Positions 34,138 to 42,550 of a DNA stretch of 64,000 bases are shown here, in pieces (the stretch's first letter is position 1; each line of letters opens with the position of its first letter). Source of the stretch: Vibrio metoecus (GTDB lineage: Bacteria > Pseudomonadota > Gammaproteobacteria > Enterobacterales > Vibrionaceae); the NCBI RefSeq assembly GCF_009665255.1, contig NZ_CP035687.1, forward strand, positions 1-64,000. The letters run 5' to 3'. Made by a program: the position numbers and the translations under genes. The notes under the pieces are model-generated. The model was not told where the DNA came from. It searched no databases and saw only the letters and a program-made list of their open reading frames with translations.

Positions 34138-34254
34138 CAAACTGTTCAAGAGGGATTCGCAACGCGTGGCATTTTCACTATGCGTGAGTTTTAGTGTTTA
34201 AGGTGGTATGCGGCGACTTAGGTATTGCGTTGCTCACCCCTTAATAGGGCGTTA
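34135..34254 (+). repeat. attC 49 (diverged)
   Basis: Same subtype as 29697 and 40191; TAA is the stop of the 322-aa protein. Confidence 0.88.
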
Positions 34255-34637
34255 GTTTCTCTCAGGAAAATCATCAAAAATTCACGCACAAGGTTCTGAA
34301 AATTTAGCCTTTATCGTTCAAGCTGCACAATTTAGCTTTTGGGTTTTTCCTGATGTTGATTTGGTAGAAAGCGTTGAAAGTTCAGCGGTTTCAAAATCGC
34401 GGATAACCAACAAGCTTTGATGCTTCAATTTTGTCGGACGTTCAACTTGATCAGTTTGGTTTCATAAAAGGTTGAATCATCGCTGTGATCTGGCTTTCTT
34501 TGTGTGGACTCTTAACGTTTTGGCAGCCAACTTCACAGCTTTTGGCGTTGGACGTGTGTTTGCGTGATGCTTTTGCGTAAAATTACTTTCAAGAAAATGA
34601 GTTTAAAAAGTCATTGTTAAACAATAGGCTACGAAAC
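34255..34637. other. ORF-less cassette, family A copy 6 (short subtype)
   Basis: 383 bp, TTTCTCTCAGG start; lacks the same internal segment as copy 4. Confidence 0.85.
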
Positions 34638-34759
34638 TAACAAACGCCTCAAAGGGACTGCCAACGCGTGGCGTTTCCAGTCCCATTGAGCCGCGGTGGT
34701 TGCAGTTGTTGTGTTTAAGTTTAGTGGTAATGCGTTGTCAGCCCCTTAGGCGGGCGTTA
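34638..34759 (+). repeat. attC 50 (VCR)
   Basis: Follows A6; CTCAAAGGGACTGCC variant. Confidence 0.92.
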
Positions 34760-34787
34760 TGTGTAATTCAGTCAAAGAGAACTGCAT

Positions 34788-35174
34788 ATGAATCATCTGG
34801 CGATGGCTGTCGTAATAAAGAATAACCTTGTTTTGGTACAAAAACGGTTCAGAAAGAATAGTGGGATGATTTTTGAGTTTCCGGGTGGTTCTATAGATGC
34901 CGGTGAGTCAGGAGAACAAGCAGCTATTCGTGAACTCTGGGAGGAAACTGGGCTGAGAAATTTAAAGCTCATTGGCACTCATAAGTCCATCAACGAGAAT
35001 GGCGGCGATATTTATTATGTTGTTTTGAGCGCTTCGATGAATGCAGAGCCTAAAGAAATCGAACCTTACCGACAACAAACGTTTTATTGGTTTGAGGCTT
35101 CCCAAATTCCACTGAATGACTTTTATAGTGCTGATGTAAATTTCATCAAGGAACATTTGGGTAGTTACACATAA
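34788..35174 (+). CDS. NUDIX hydrolase
   Basis: 128 aa with a complete Nudix box: Gly34, Glu40, Arg48-Glu49-Leu50, Glu52-Glu53, Gly55-Leu56 (G-x5-E-x7-R-E-L-x-E-E-x-G-L). F-P-G-G-S before it is also typical. Nudix enzymes cleave nucleoside diphosphates linked to another group; MutT-like small proteins often act on oxidised nucleotides. Soluble. GAGAA precedes the ATG; TAA is shared with attC. Confidence 0.92.
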   Translation: MNHLAMAVVIKNNLVLVQKRFRKNSGMIFEFPGGSIDAGESGEQAAIRELWEETGLRNLKLIGTHKSINENGGDIYYVVLSASMNAEPKEIEPYRQQTFYWFEASQIPLNDFYSADVNFIKEHLGSYT

Positions 35175-35294
35175 CAAACGCCTCAAGAGGGACTGTCAAC
35201 GCGTGGCGTTTCCAGTCCCATTGAGCCGCGGTGGTTTCGGCTGTTGTGTTTGAGTTTGGTGGTAATGCGTTGTCAGCCCCTTAGGCGGGCGTTA
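35172..35294 (+). repeat. attC 51 (VCR)
   Basis: TAA doubles as the NUDIX stop. Confidence 0.93.
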
Positions 35295-35301
35295 GGTTGC
35301 T

Positions 35302-35365
35302 TGAGAATTCAAAGGAACAACACCTATCACATGACCCCCTTGTTCCTTTGATAATGATTCTCAAT
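35302..35365 (-). terminator. Large inverted repeat past the 154-aa gene
   Basis: CAAAGGAACAA (35310-35320) pairs with TTGTTCCTTTG (35340-35350), and outer TTGAGAAT pairs with ATTCTCAA, 19 bp in all with a small internal loop. It lies past the stop of the minus-strand gene at 35379; no T-run, so termination is a guess. Confidence 0.4.
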
Positions 35366-35378
35366 AATCTCTCTGTAA

Positions 35379-35843
35379 TCAATTTTGAGCGTTTTTATTA
35401 ATTTGTGGCTTGTTAGTTATGGCATATCGTCTTGGGCTTGTTTTGGAGCCTAAATAGGCGGCTAAATTGGCAAGCTTTTGCTTTGATACTGTATCTGTAT
35501 ATTTTTCTCGGTCAAATGGACGTTGCTTTGTTGTAATTTGGTTCTCACATGTGTATTTGGCGAGCACTTTGTTAAGCAATTTCAAATCAAGTTCGGCAGA
35601 GGTGAGAATTTGAATGTATCCGACCACACCATAATTGAACTGATGTTTTAATCTCAGCACCCAAATCATAGTGATACTTTTGAATGCAGCACTGACAGGT
35701 TTTTTAATCTTCTGCATCAAATCATTGAACTCAATGGCTTCATCAAAGTTGTTATAAAATATCGCTGTCTGATGTGTTGGCTTAATATCTTTGATGTTAC
35801 TTATGAGCTTACGTTTGGTTTTATTATGTGCTGATTCTGTCAT
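35379..35843 (-). CDS. Hypothetical protein, 154 aa, minus strand
   Basis: Basic, helical, with K-T-K-R-K-L-I-S near the start and a Lys-rich C-terminus; no motif I recognise. It runs against the array and has a 200-bp upstream region with a promoter and a pair of direct repeats (35982, 36013), so it is likely to be regulated by its own signal. Confidence 0.6.
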   Translation of the reverse strand: MTESAHNKTKRKLISNIKDIKPTHQTAIFYNNFDEAIEFNDLMQKIKKPVSAAFKSITMIWVLRLKHQFNYGVVGYIQILTSAELDLKLLNKVLAKYTCENQITTKQRPFDREKYTDTVSKQKLANLAAYLGSKTSPRRYAITNKPQINKNAQN

Positions 35844-35947
35844 AGTTTATACCCCAATAATCATATATCTCTATATCCTTATAACTTCACTTCAATATGT
35901 GAGGCTTATCGTGTGATTAATGGTGCATAAGTTGTTGATTTACAGCT

Positions 35948-36022
35948 ATTATGCAACTGTGATTTTGGTCGAGCAAACGACTGAGAATCACGAAAATCGG
36001 ATAGTAGTGCGGTGAGAATCAC
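35948..36022 (-). promoter_or_regulatory. Promoter and paired direct repeats upstream of the 154-aa gene
   Basis: Minus strand: -35 TTGCTC (35971-35976), 17 bp, -10 CATAAT (35948-35953). Two exact copies of TGAGAATCAC (+ strand 35982-35991 and 36013-36022) lie 31 bp apart, three helical turns, just upstream of -35, as expected for an activator. Confidence 0.5.
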
Positions 36023-36044
36023 ACTAAAACTTAGACACTGCACC

Positions 36045-36163
36045 TAACAAACAGCTCAAGTGGGACTGTCAACACGTGGCATCTTCGGTGCGGTTAGCAT
36101 CAGTGATTACGGTTGTTAATGTTGAGTGTGGCTGTGCGTTGCCAGCCCCTTAGCTTGGCGTTA
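36045..36163 (+). repeat. attC 52 (diverged)
   Basis: TAACAAACAGCTCAAGTGGG left, CCCCTTAGCTTGGCGTTA right; resembles VCR in one inner arm (GGACTGTCAAC). Confidence 0.87.
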
Positions 36164-36180
36164 TAGCGCAGGAGAAAATA

Positions 36181-36708
36181 ATGCGTAAGACAATCAGTGT
36201 TACAGATAAAGAAGAAATCGCGGTTCTAAAACAGTTGGTTATGGATTCAATCGATAAATCTGTTGAACAAATACGCACTGAACGAGATGCATACGGATTG
36301 TTTTCAAAAATGAAGTTTGGCGGTGTAGGAGTTGATCCGCTGGATTCTGAGCGTGAGTTGAATGTAATTGAACAAATTAATCAATCATTTACTTACTTAG
36401 CGTCATTTAACGCAATGGAAGTTTTGTTTAAGTATCACTCTGAGTTAGCTCCATATACCCTAAATTTAGGCACGGCTTCAGGTTCAGATATTGAGTCACA
36501 TTGTGGAACTTTAGCGGCTGAAGTTTTTGCGTCAGTCACACCAAACAATAATCAAAAACTCAAAAAAGATATCGACAAGGTTGCTGCTACAGATGCACAG
36601 CTGAAGTATGTATTTTTTATGTGTCCAAATTTTGAATATGGGCGTCAAATTAAGTTTGAACGTGATAGTGTGGTGGTATGGGCGCTTGAAGGTGCAAATG
36701 CGCTATAA
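36181..36708 (+). CDS. Hypothetical protein, 175 aa
   Basis: Soluble, alpha-beta looking; CAGGAG precedes the ATG. Features include a helical N-terminus (E-E-I-A-V-L-K-Q-L-V-M-D-S-I) and a Cys-containing strand F-F-M-C-P-N-F-E-Y-G-R-Q-I-K-F. No family recognised. Cassette starts after a diverged attC. Stop TAA shared with attC. Confidence 0.6.
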   Translation: MRKTISVTDKEEIAVLKQLVMDSIDKSVEQIRTERDAYGLFSKMKFGGVGVDPLDSERELNVIEQINQSFTYLASFNAMEVLFKYHSELAPYTLNLGTASGSDIESHCGTLAAEVFASVTPNNNQKLKKDIDKVAATDAQLKYVFFMCPNFEYGRQIKFERDSVVVWALEGANAL

Positions 36709-36829
36709 CAAACGCCTCAAGAGGGACTGTCAACGCGTGGCGTTTCCAGCCCCAATGAGCCGTGGTGGTTGCAGTTGTTGTGTTTGAGTTTGGTTGTTAT
36801 GCGTTGCCAGCCGCCTTAGGCGGGCGTTA
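36706..36829 (+). repeat. attC 53 (VCR)
   Basis: TAA is the 175-aa protein stop; extra G in CAGCCGCCTTAGG. Confidence 0.92.
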
Positions 36830-37243
36830 GCTTCTTAAAGGCTAAAACCATGAAAATCTAAGCTCAATTGTTCTTAAAACTCAGCTTCTAGCGTTCAAGT
36901 CGCACAATTTGGCTTTCGAGTCTTTCTGATGTTTATTTGGTAGAAAGTGTTGAATGCTCAGCAGTTTCAAAGTCGTTGAAAACCATCAAACCTCGATGCT
37001 TCAATGTTGTTGGATGCTCCACTCGGCCAGTTTGGTTTCACAAAAGGCAGCATCATCGCTGTGATCTGGCTTTCTTTGTCGCGGACTCTTAACCGTGGCT
37101 AACTTAGCCTTGATCGTTTTGAGATTTGGCAGTCAACGTCACAGCTTTTGGCGTTGGATGTGTGTTTGTGTGATGCTTTTGCGTAAAATGCCTTTCACGA
37201 AAATGTGTTAAAAAAGTCATTGTTAAACAATAAGCTACGAAGC
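36830..37243. other. ORF-less cassette, family A copy 7
   Basis: 414 bp, CTTCTTAAAGGC start subtype. Confidence 0.85.
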
Positions 37244-37365
37244 TAACAAACGCCTCAAGAGGGACTGTCAACGCGCGGCGTTTCCAGTCCCATTGAGCCG
37301 CGGTGGTTACGGTTGTTGTGATTGAGTTTGGCGGTATGCGTTGTCAGCCCCTTAGGCGGGCGTTA
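37244..37365 (+). repeat. attC 54 (VCR)
   Basis: Follows A7. Confidence 0.93.
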
Positions 37366-37385
37366 TGCCTCAAGGAGAAACTGTA

Positions 37386-37820
37386 GTGCAAGGATTTGAG
37401 ATAAGCACAGATAATAATCGACTCAATTTTGAGGTAATTTACGAATTTATCTCTCACAGCTACTGGGCTGCTGATATCCCTATGGCTACATTAGAAAAAG
37501 CCATATCAAACTCATTTTGCTTTGGGGTTTATGATCCAATTGGGAATCAAGTGGGGTTTGCTCGTTTAATTACAGATAAAGCAACTTTTGCCTACTTAGC
37601 AGACGTGTTCATCATTGAGTCTCAAAGAGGTAAAGGCTTAAGTAAGCGGCTAGTTGAAACAATTGTTACTCATCCAGAGCTTCAAGGTTTACGACGCATG
37701 GTCTTGGCGACAAGGGATGCTCATGGTCTGTATGCTCAATACGGTTTTAAACCTGTTGAAAATCCAGAGATTTTGATGCAAATCTGGCAGCCAAACATCT
37801 ATCGTGAACCAAAGGCATAA
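37386..37820 (+). CDS. GNAT acetyltransferase
   Basis: 144 aa from GTG 37386, chosen because AAGGAG lies 8 bp upstream; an in-frame ATG at 37365 overlaps attC and has no ribosome site. A-D-V-F-I-I-E-S-Q-R-G-K-G-L-S-K-R-L-V is the acetyl-CoA loop; A-T-R-D-A-H-G-L-Y-A-Q-Y-G-F-K and I-W-Q-P-N-I-Y follow, matching a subgroup of cassette GNATs. Stop TAA shared with attC. Confidence 0.85.
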   Translation: MQGFEISTDNNRLNFEVIYEFISHSYWAADIPMATLEKAISNSFCFGVYDPIGNQVGFARLITDKATFAYLADVFIIESQRGKGLSKRLVETIVTHPELQGLRRMVLATRDAHGLYAQYGFKPVENPEILMQIWQPNIYREPKA

Positions 37821-37939
37821 CAAACGCCTCAAGAGGGACTGTCAACGCGCGGCGTTTCCAGGCCCAATGAGCCGCGGTGGTTACGGTTGTTGTGTTTGAG
37901 TTTGGTGTCATGCGTTACCAGCCCCTTAGGCGGGCGTTA
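37818..37939 (+). repeat. attC 55 (VCR)
   Basis: TAA doubles as stop of the 37386 GNAT; TTCCAGGCCC variant. Confidence 0.93.
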
Positions 37940-38290
37940 TGCTTAATCACGTAAAATCAGTGGTTTATGGTTTTTCTTTGTTCCCTCGGCTTGTTAGTTT
38001 CGAGTTCGTCGGCAAGTCAGCTTCAATTGGCGCTATTTCCTGGACATCAATTCTTTGGCGCTGGGAACTCAGAGAATTGCCTCAATCAGTTTTCGCGTAA
38101 GCGCGAGGTTAGGGCAGTTGGCTCAATCAGAACTTTGAACTTAGGTTTTTGATTTTTAGTCGCCAAATTTCAAAGTCAGATTTTCAAAAGTCATGAGTCA
38201 TTTCAGTTTTTTGGGTTTTGCCTTTTGTTAGCTAATCCTAGTCGAGTTAATCTTGGTTTTGGTAAAAATGTGGGCGTTGAAGCTTAAGCA
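37940..38290. other. ORF-less cassette, short family B member (copy 2)
   Basis: 351 bp. Starts GCTTAATCAC and ends GTTGAAGCTTAAGCA like the long B cassettes, but has one repeat unit instead of two. Confidence 0.78.
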
Positions 38291-38411
38291 TAACAAAGCG
38301 TTTAAGTGGGATTTGGCACGCGTGGCATTTTCAGTTTGCGTTGGGTTCAGTGGTTACGGCACTGTGCGGCAGCTTTTGTATTGCGTGCCTGCCCCCCTTA
38401 ACGCGGCGTTA
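38291..38411 (+). repeat. attC 56 (diverged)
   Basis: Same subtype as 13544 (AAAGCGTTTAAG left, CTTAACGCGGCGTTA right). Confidence 0.88.
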
Positions 38412-38825
38412 GTTTCTCTCAGGAAAAATCATCAAAAATTCACGCACAAGGTTCTGAAGATTCAGCTTTTAGCGTTCAAGTTGCACAATTGGACTTTTGA
38501 GTTTTGCTTGATGCTGATTTGGTAGAAAGTGTTGAAAGTTCAGTTATTTCAAAGTCGCTGAAAACCAACAAGCCTCGAAGCTTCAACGTTGTTGGATGTT
38601 CAACACGGTCAGCTTAGTTTCACAAAAGGCTGCATCATCGCTGTGATCTGGTTTTCTTTGTCGCGGACTATTAACTGTGGCCAACTTAACCTTGATCGTT
38701 TTAAGTTTTGGCAGCCCACTTCACAGCTTTTAGTGTTGGACGTGTGCTTGTCTTATGCATTTGCGTAAAATCACTGCCAAGTAGATGTGTTAAAAAAGTT
38801 ATTGTTAAACAATGGGCTACGAAAC
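38412..38825. other. ORF-less cassette, family A copy 8
   Basis: 414 bp, TTTCTCTCAGG start subtype, preceded by a diverged attC. Confidence 0.85.
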
Positions 38826-38948
38826 TAACAAACGCCTCAAGAGGGACTGTCAACGCGCGGCGTTTCCAGTCCCATTGAGCCGCGGTGGTTGCAGTTGTTG
38901 TGTTTGAGTTTAGTGGTAATGCGTTGTCAGCCCCTTAGGCGGGCGTTA
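38826..38948 (+). repeat. attC 57 (VCR)
   Basis: Follows A8. Confidence 0.93.
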
Positions 38949-38987
38949 TAAGCAAGTTGAAGTTTGGGCTTTAAAGGAAAGTGAAAA

Positions 38988-39401
38988 ATGGAAGTTGAAT
39001 ATTTTGTAAATCGCCCAATTACGCCAGAGCAGTTTGTGGAACTCCTCAATCAGACAACGCTTGGAGCTAGACGTCCAACCGATAATTACGAATGTATCAG
39101 TGGGATGTTGGCAAATACGGATTTGCTTGTTTCAGCTTGGATTGGTGAGCGGCTTGTCGGTATTGCTCGCTCGGTGACAGATTTTCATTACTGCTGCTAC
39201 TTATCGGATTTGGCTGTCTCGGAGCAGGTCCAATCGAAAGGTATTGGTAAAGAATTGATCCGACAGACTTTCGCTAGTCTTAAAAAAGGTTGTAAGTTGA
39301 TTTTGTTATCAGCACCACAAGCAACTGAATACTATCCAAAAATTGGTTTTAAGCAGCATAACAGCGCATGGCTAATGTCGGATTTAGAAGAGCTTCTGTA
39401 A
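38988..39401 (+). CDS. GNAT acetyltransferase
   Basis: 137 aa. L-S-D-L-A-V-S-E-Q-V-Q-S-K-G-I-G-K-E-L-I-R (about 71-91) is motif A; L-L-S-A-P-Q-A-T-E-Y-Y-P-K-I-G-F follows. The N-terminal I-T-P-E-Q-F-V-E-L-L and R-P-T-D-N are typical of a small GNAT subgroup. AAAGGAAA stands before the ATG. Confidence 0.86.
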   Translation: MEVEYFVNRPITPEQFVELLNQTTLGARRPTDNYECISGMLANTDLLVSAWIGERLVGIARSVTDFHYCCYLSDLAVSEQVQSKGIGKELIRQTFASLKKGCKLILLSAPQATEYYPKIGFKQHNSAWLMSDLEELL

Positions 39402-39418
39402 CGTTGGTATCTTGCTTA

Positions 39419-39541
39419 TAACAAACGCCTCAAGAGGGACTGTCAACGCGCGGCGTTTCCAGTCCCATTGAGCCGCGGTGGTTATGGTTGTTGTGTTTGA
39501 GTTTGGTGGTAGTGCGTTGCCAGCCCCTTAGGCGGGCGTTA
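39419..39541 (+). repeat. attC 58 (VCR)
   Basis: Closes the 38988 GNAT cassette. Confidence 0.93.
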
Positions 39542-39569
39542 TGTTTAATGGGCAAATTGATGGGAATTT

Positions 39570-40187
39570 ATGAAATTAATACCTGACTGGAATGTGTTAC
39601 AGAAAGTAGGAAACACAAAGTTTGTACAATCTATGTATGTGTGGATATTTGTCGTCCCGATGCTTGCTAAGGCATTCGAGTACATACAGCAGGACTCGAT
39701 GGTCTTTGTTGTTTTTGAGCAGCAAATAAAGATTGGAACATCTTTACCCTTTTCTTGGGTAATGTTCTACTTTTGTGCTGTATTTTTGGCTTTAGGGAAC
39801 CTTTTGCTACTAGCAACCTGTCCAAAGATTGTAAAAGATCATCCTACTTATCAAAGCTATGCTGAAGAAGGAAAGACGCTTAAACAACTAGCTCAGTATT
39901 CTGAAGATATAAAGTTCAACTGGGGTGACCTAGCTAAAAGTGTCGACAAAAGAATAAATGATAGGGTATTGGCAAGAGAAATGGGTCATGATCCTATTGC
40001 AAAGCATTACTCAAACTTAGATGTAGAAGATCCCGTTCATTACTTCTGGCCAATCTATGAATTTGCCAACCCCCTTTATAAAATACGTCGTTTTGCATGC
40101 CTTTTGTTGCTTACTGCTGGCTTTGGGTTGTTTACAATTGTAGCCGTACAGAATTTTATGGCTGTAGTTGAGTTTTTGAGCAAATAA
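39570..40187 (+). CDS. Three-TM membrane protein of unknown function
   Basis: 205 aa. Hydrophobic helices at about 21-37, 62-84 and 176-198, with an 80-residue charged loop between the second and third. No motif recognised. Closed by a diverged attC (40191), again suggesting an origin outside the VCR species. Confidence 0.6.
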   Translation: MKLIPDWNVLQKVGNTKFVQSMYVWIFVVPMLAKAFEYIQQDSMVFVVFEQQIKIGTSLPFSWVMFYFCAVFLALGNLLLLATCPKIVKDHPTYQSYAEEGKTLKQLAQYSEDIKFNWGDLAKSVDKRINDRVLAREMGHDPIAKHYSNLDVEDPVHYFWPIYEFANPLYKIRRFACLLLLTAGFGLFTIVAVQNFMAVVEFLSK

Positions 40188-40190
40188 ACA

Positions 40191-40310
40191 TAACAAACTG
40201 TTTAAGAGTGATTCGCAACGCGTGGCATTTTTACTATGCGATGCGTTTAGTGTTTAAGGTGGTATGCGGGAGCTTCAGTATTGCGTTGCTCACACCTTAA
40301 CAGGGCGTTA
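40191..40310 (+). repeat. attC 59 (diverged)
   Basis: Same subtype as 29697 and 34135. Confidence 0.88.
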
Positions 40311-40392
40311 GCCCTATTATCAAACATTGTGTCTTGAATTATTAATAATACGCCCTCATGTTCATATCATTCACACTTAATGAAAGGAAATC

Positions 40393-40884
40393 ATGAAAAT
40401 GTATGAGCTAGGGCAAGTATTAAAAATCCAGTACACAGGCTTTAAACACTACGGAATCTACGTTGGCAACAATATGGTTATACATAACTCCAAAAAGTAT
40501 CACCGAGTCGAAGAGACCGACCTAACTTCTTTTGCAGATAACAGAAACATAGAGAAGAGTTCAATTAAGGCTGAGAATCCTGCCTTAGCAGTGCAAACAG
40601 CAAGAAAATACTTGGGTATTCCTTACAGTTTATTTTCTGAAAACTGTGAGCACTTTGTACGAACCGCATGTGGTTTAGTAAAAGAAAGTACACAGGTCCA
40701 AAAATACTTGATATCTGCTGTTGGTATTGGAGCTTTATTAAAGTCTGATAATACTGTTGTACAGGCTGCTGGAGGTGCAGCAGCAGTTGCCGCGATGCTC
40801 ACACCTACAGAGCAAAGTCCCGTTAAAAATGTTGCTGTAGCAGCTTGTTTAGCTGCCGGTATTGCCTTCTTGGCATCAAAATAG
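40393..40884 (+). CDS. LRAT/NlpC-P60-like cysteine acyltransferase or hydrolase
   Basis: 163 aa. The permuted papain-like core of LRAT proteins is visible: His19 in K-H-Y-G-I-Y-V-G, His31 in V-I-H-N, and Cys85 in E-N-C-E-H-F, the N-C-E-H-F active-site signature. A hydrophobic glycine/alanine-rich tail (about 105-160) may anchor it in a membrane. LRAT proteins move acyl chains between lipids or act as phospholipases; the bacterial role is unknown, and a toxin or lipid-modifying role is possible. AAAGGAAA precedes ATG. Confidence 0.78.
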   Translation: MKMYELGQVLKIQYTGFKHYGIYVGNNMVIHNSKKYHRVEETDLTSFADNRNIEKSSIKAENPALAVQTARKYLGIPYSLFSENCEHFVRTACGLVKESTQVQKYLISAVGIGALLKSDNTVVQAAGGAAAVAAMLTPTEQSPVKNVAVAACLAAGIAFLASK

Positions 40885-40887
40885 GGC

Positions 40888-41010
40888 TAACAAACGCCTC
40901 AAGAGGGACTGTCAACGCGTGGCGTTTCCAGTCCCATTGTGCCGCAGTGGTTACGGTTGCTGTGTTTGAGTTTAGTGGTAATGCGTTGCCAGCCCCTTAG
41001 GCGGGCGTTA
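40888..41010 (+). repeat. attC 60 (VCR)
   Basis: Closes the LRAT-like cassette; TTGTGCCGCAG variant. Confidence 0.92.
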
Positions 41011-41027
41011 TGCAGTTTTTTGGGCAA

Positions 41028-41051
41028 TAAAAAACCAGCATTTTCAGCTGG
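41028..41051 (-). terminator. Terminator of RRM copy 2
   Basis: Minus strand: CCAGC-TGAAAAT-GCTGG followed by TTTTTTAT; 5-bp stem, weaker than in copy 1. Confidence 0.75.
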
Positions 41052-41065
41052 CTTTAGAATTTGCT

Positions 41066-41302
41066 TTATTGAGCTGCTTTAACTCGAATCTTACTTTTGG
41101 CAACGTTTGCCATATTCAGTGCTGCAATTGCCGTTTTTGCTTCTGAAGCATCTGGCATTTCGACGAAAGCAAAGCCTTTCGATAGACCAGTTTCTTGGTC
41201 TAAAACGAGAGTGCATTCGGTCACAGAGCCGTGTTCAGAAAACAGTTTACGAATGTCGTGCTCAGTTGTGGTGCGAGCAAGGTTGCGAACTAAGAGTTTC
41301 AT
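41066..41302 (-). CDS. RRM RNA-binding protein (copy 2)
   Basis: 78 aa, differing from copy 1 at two places (Asp for Glu after M-P, Ala for Thr in N-M-A-N-V). RNP1 and RNP2 intact. Lies next to VOC copy 2 and RRM copy 3, forming an RRM-VOC-RRM block. Confidence 0.88.
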   Translation of the reverse strand: MKLLVRNLARTTTEHDIRKLFSEHGSVTECTLVLDQETGLSKGFAFVEMPDASEAKTAIAALNMANVAKSKIRVKAAQ

Positions 41303-41415
41303 AGTTGTCCGTTGATGTAGAAATAACGGTGAGGATTGTCTCAATAAAGGCCGTGGCTACCAAGCGATAGTTTGGTTTTACCGTAAAATAGCAGCATTTA
41401 TGGCAACCAACTGCA

Positions 41416-41538
41416 TAACAAACGCCTCAAGAGGGACTGTCAACGCGTGGCGTTTCCAGTCCCAATGAGCCGCAGTGGTTACAGTTGTTGTGGTTGAGTT
41501 TGGTTGTTATGCGTTGCCAGCCCCTTAGGCGGGCGTTA
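41416..41538 (+). repeat. attC 61 (VCR)
   Basis: Closes RRM copy 2. Confidence 0.93.
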
Positions 41539-41622
41539 TAGCTTATCTCACATTTCAACCTAGACATTGCTCAATCGATGCCTCAGAGTAAATTCCAACT
41601 TTGCTCAACAAAAGGAACAAGT

Positions 41623-42012
41623 ATGTTTAGTCACATCATGATCGGCTCAAATGATATTGAAAAATCAAAGGTTTTCTATGATGCCATATTGTCGGTGTTA
41701 GGTTATCCGGCGGGTGTTATTGATACTAAAGGTCGCTGTCTCTACATAAACCAAGACGGTGTACTTGGTATTACGAAACCAGTGAATGGCGAACCTGCGA
41801 CGCATGGTAATGGGATGACAATTGGCTTTAAAGTTAGTAGCCCAGAGTTAGTAGAAGCATGGCATGCAGCCGGTTTAGCAAATGGTGGTGTGGCTTGTGA
41901 AGATCCTCCGGGTATCAGAGTGAGCGGACAAAGAAAAATGTATTTAGCTTATTTACGAGATCCAGCAGGTAATAAGCTATGTGCAACACATCATATGTCC
42001 ACGGGTAACTAA
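41623..42012 (+). CDS. VOC/glyoxalase family protein (copy 2)
   Basis: 129 aa, nearly identical to the 18991 protein; differences I can see are Ala to Thr in I-D-T-K-G, Glu to Asp in N-Q-D-G and Ile to Met near the end. The upstream leader is also copied, so the whole cassette was duplicated. AAAAGGAA precedes the ATG. Confidence 0.86.
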   Translation: MFSHIMIGSNDIEKSKVFYDAILSVLGYPAGVIDTKGRCLYINQDGVLGITKPVNGEPATHGNGMTIGFKVSSPELVEAWHAAGLANGGVACEDPPGIRVSGQRKMYLAYLRDPAGNKLCATHHMSTGN

Positions 42013-42023
42013 AAGCACCGCTA

Positions 42024-42145
42024 TAACAAACGCCTCAAGAGGGACTGTCAACGCGTGGCGTCTCCAGTCCCATTGAGCCACGGTGGTTGCAGTTGTTGTG
42101 TTTGAGTTTAGTGGCATGCGTTACCAGCCCCTTAGGCGGGCGTTA
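42024..42145 (+). repeat. attC 62 (VCR)
   Basis: Closes VOC copy 2; GGCGTCTCC variant. Confidence 0.92.
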
Positions 42146-42162
42146 TGCAGTTTTTTGGGCAA

Positions 42163-42186
42163 TAAAAAACCAGCATTTTCAGCTGG
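42163..42186 (-). terminator. Terminator of RRM copy 3
   Basis: Same 5-bp stem and T-run as copy 2. Confidence 0.75.
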
Positions 42187-42200
42187 CTTTAGAATTTGCT

Positions 42201-42437
42201 TTATTGAGCTGCTTTGACTCGAATCTTACTTTTGGCAACGTTTGCCATATTCAGTGCTGCAATTGCAGTTTTTGCTTCTGAAGCCTCTGGCATTTCGACG
42301 AAAGCAAAGCCTTTCGATAGGCCTGTTTCTTGATCTAAAACGAGAGTGCATTCGGTAACAGAGCCGTGTTCAGAAAAGAGTTTACGAATGTCGTGCTCAG
42401 TTGTGGTGCGAGCAAGGTTGCGAACTAAGAGTTTCAT
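42201..42437 (-). CDS. RRM RNA-binding protein (copy 3)
   Basis: 78 aa, one residue different from copy 1 (Ala for Thr in N-M-A-N-V). All three copies keep the RNA-binding aromatic residues, suggesting they remain functional. Confidence 0.88.
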   Translation of the reverse strand: MKLLVRNLARTTTEHDIRKLFSEHGSVTECTLVLDQETGLSKGFAFVEMPEASEAKTAIAALNMANVAKSKIRVKAAQ

Positions 42438-42550
42438 AGTTGTCCGTTGATGTAGAAATAACGGTGAGGATTGTCTCAATAAAGGCCGTGGCTACCAAGC
42501 GATAGTTTGGTTTTACCGTAAAATAGCAGCATTTATAGCAACCAACTGCA

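Noticed and set aside
35351..35370. Fur-box-like sequence GATAATGATTCTCAATAATC
   Set aside because: Only the left half fits the consensus; it lies past the end of a minus-strand gene and overlaps a large inverted repeat, so a chance match is more likely.
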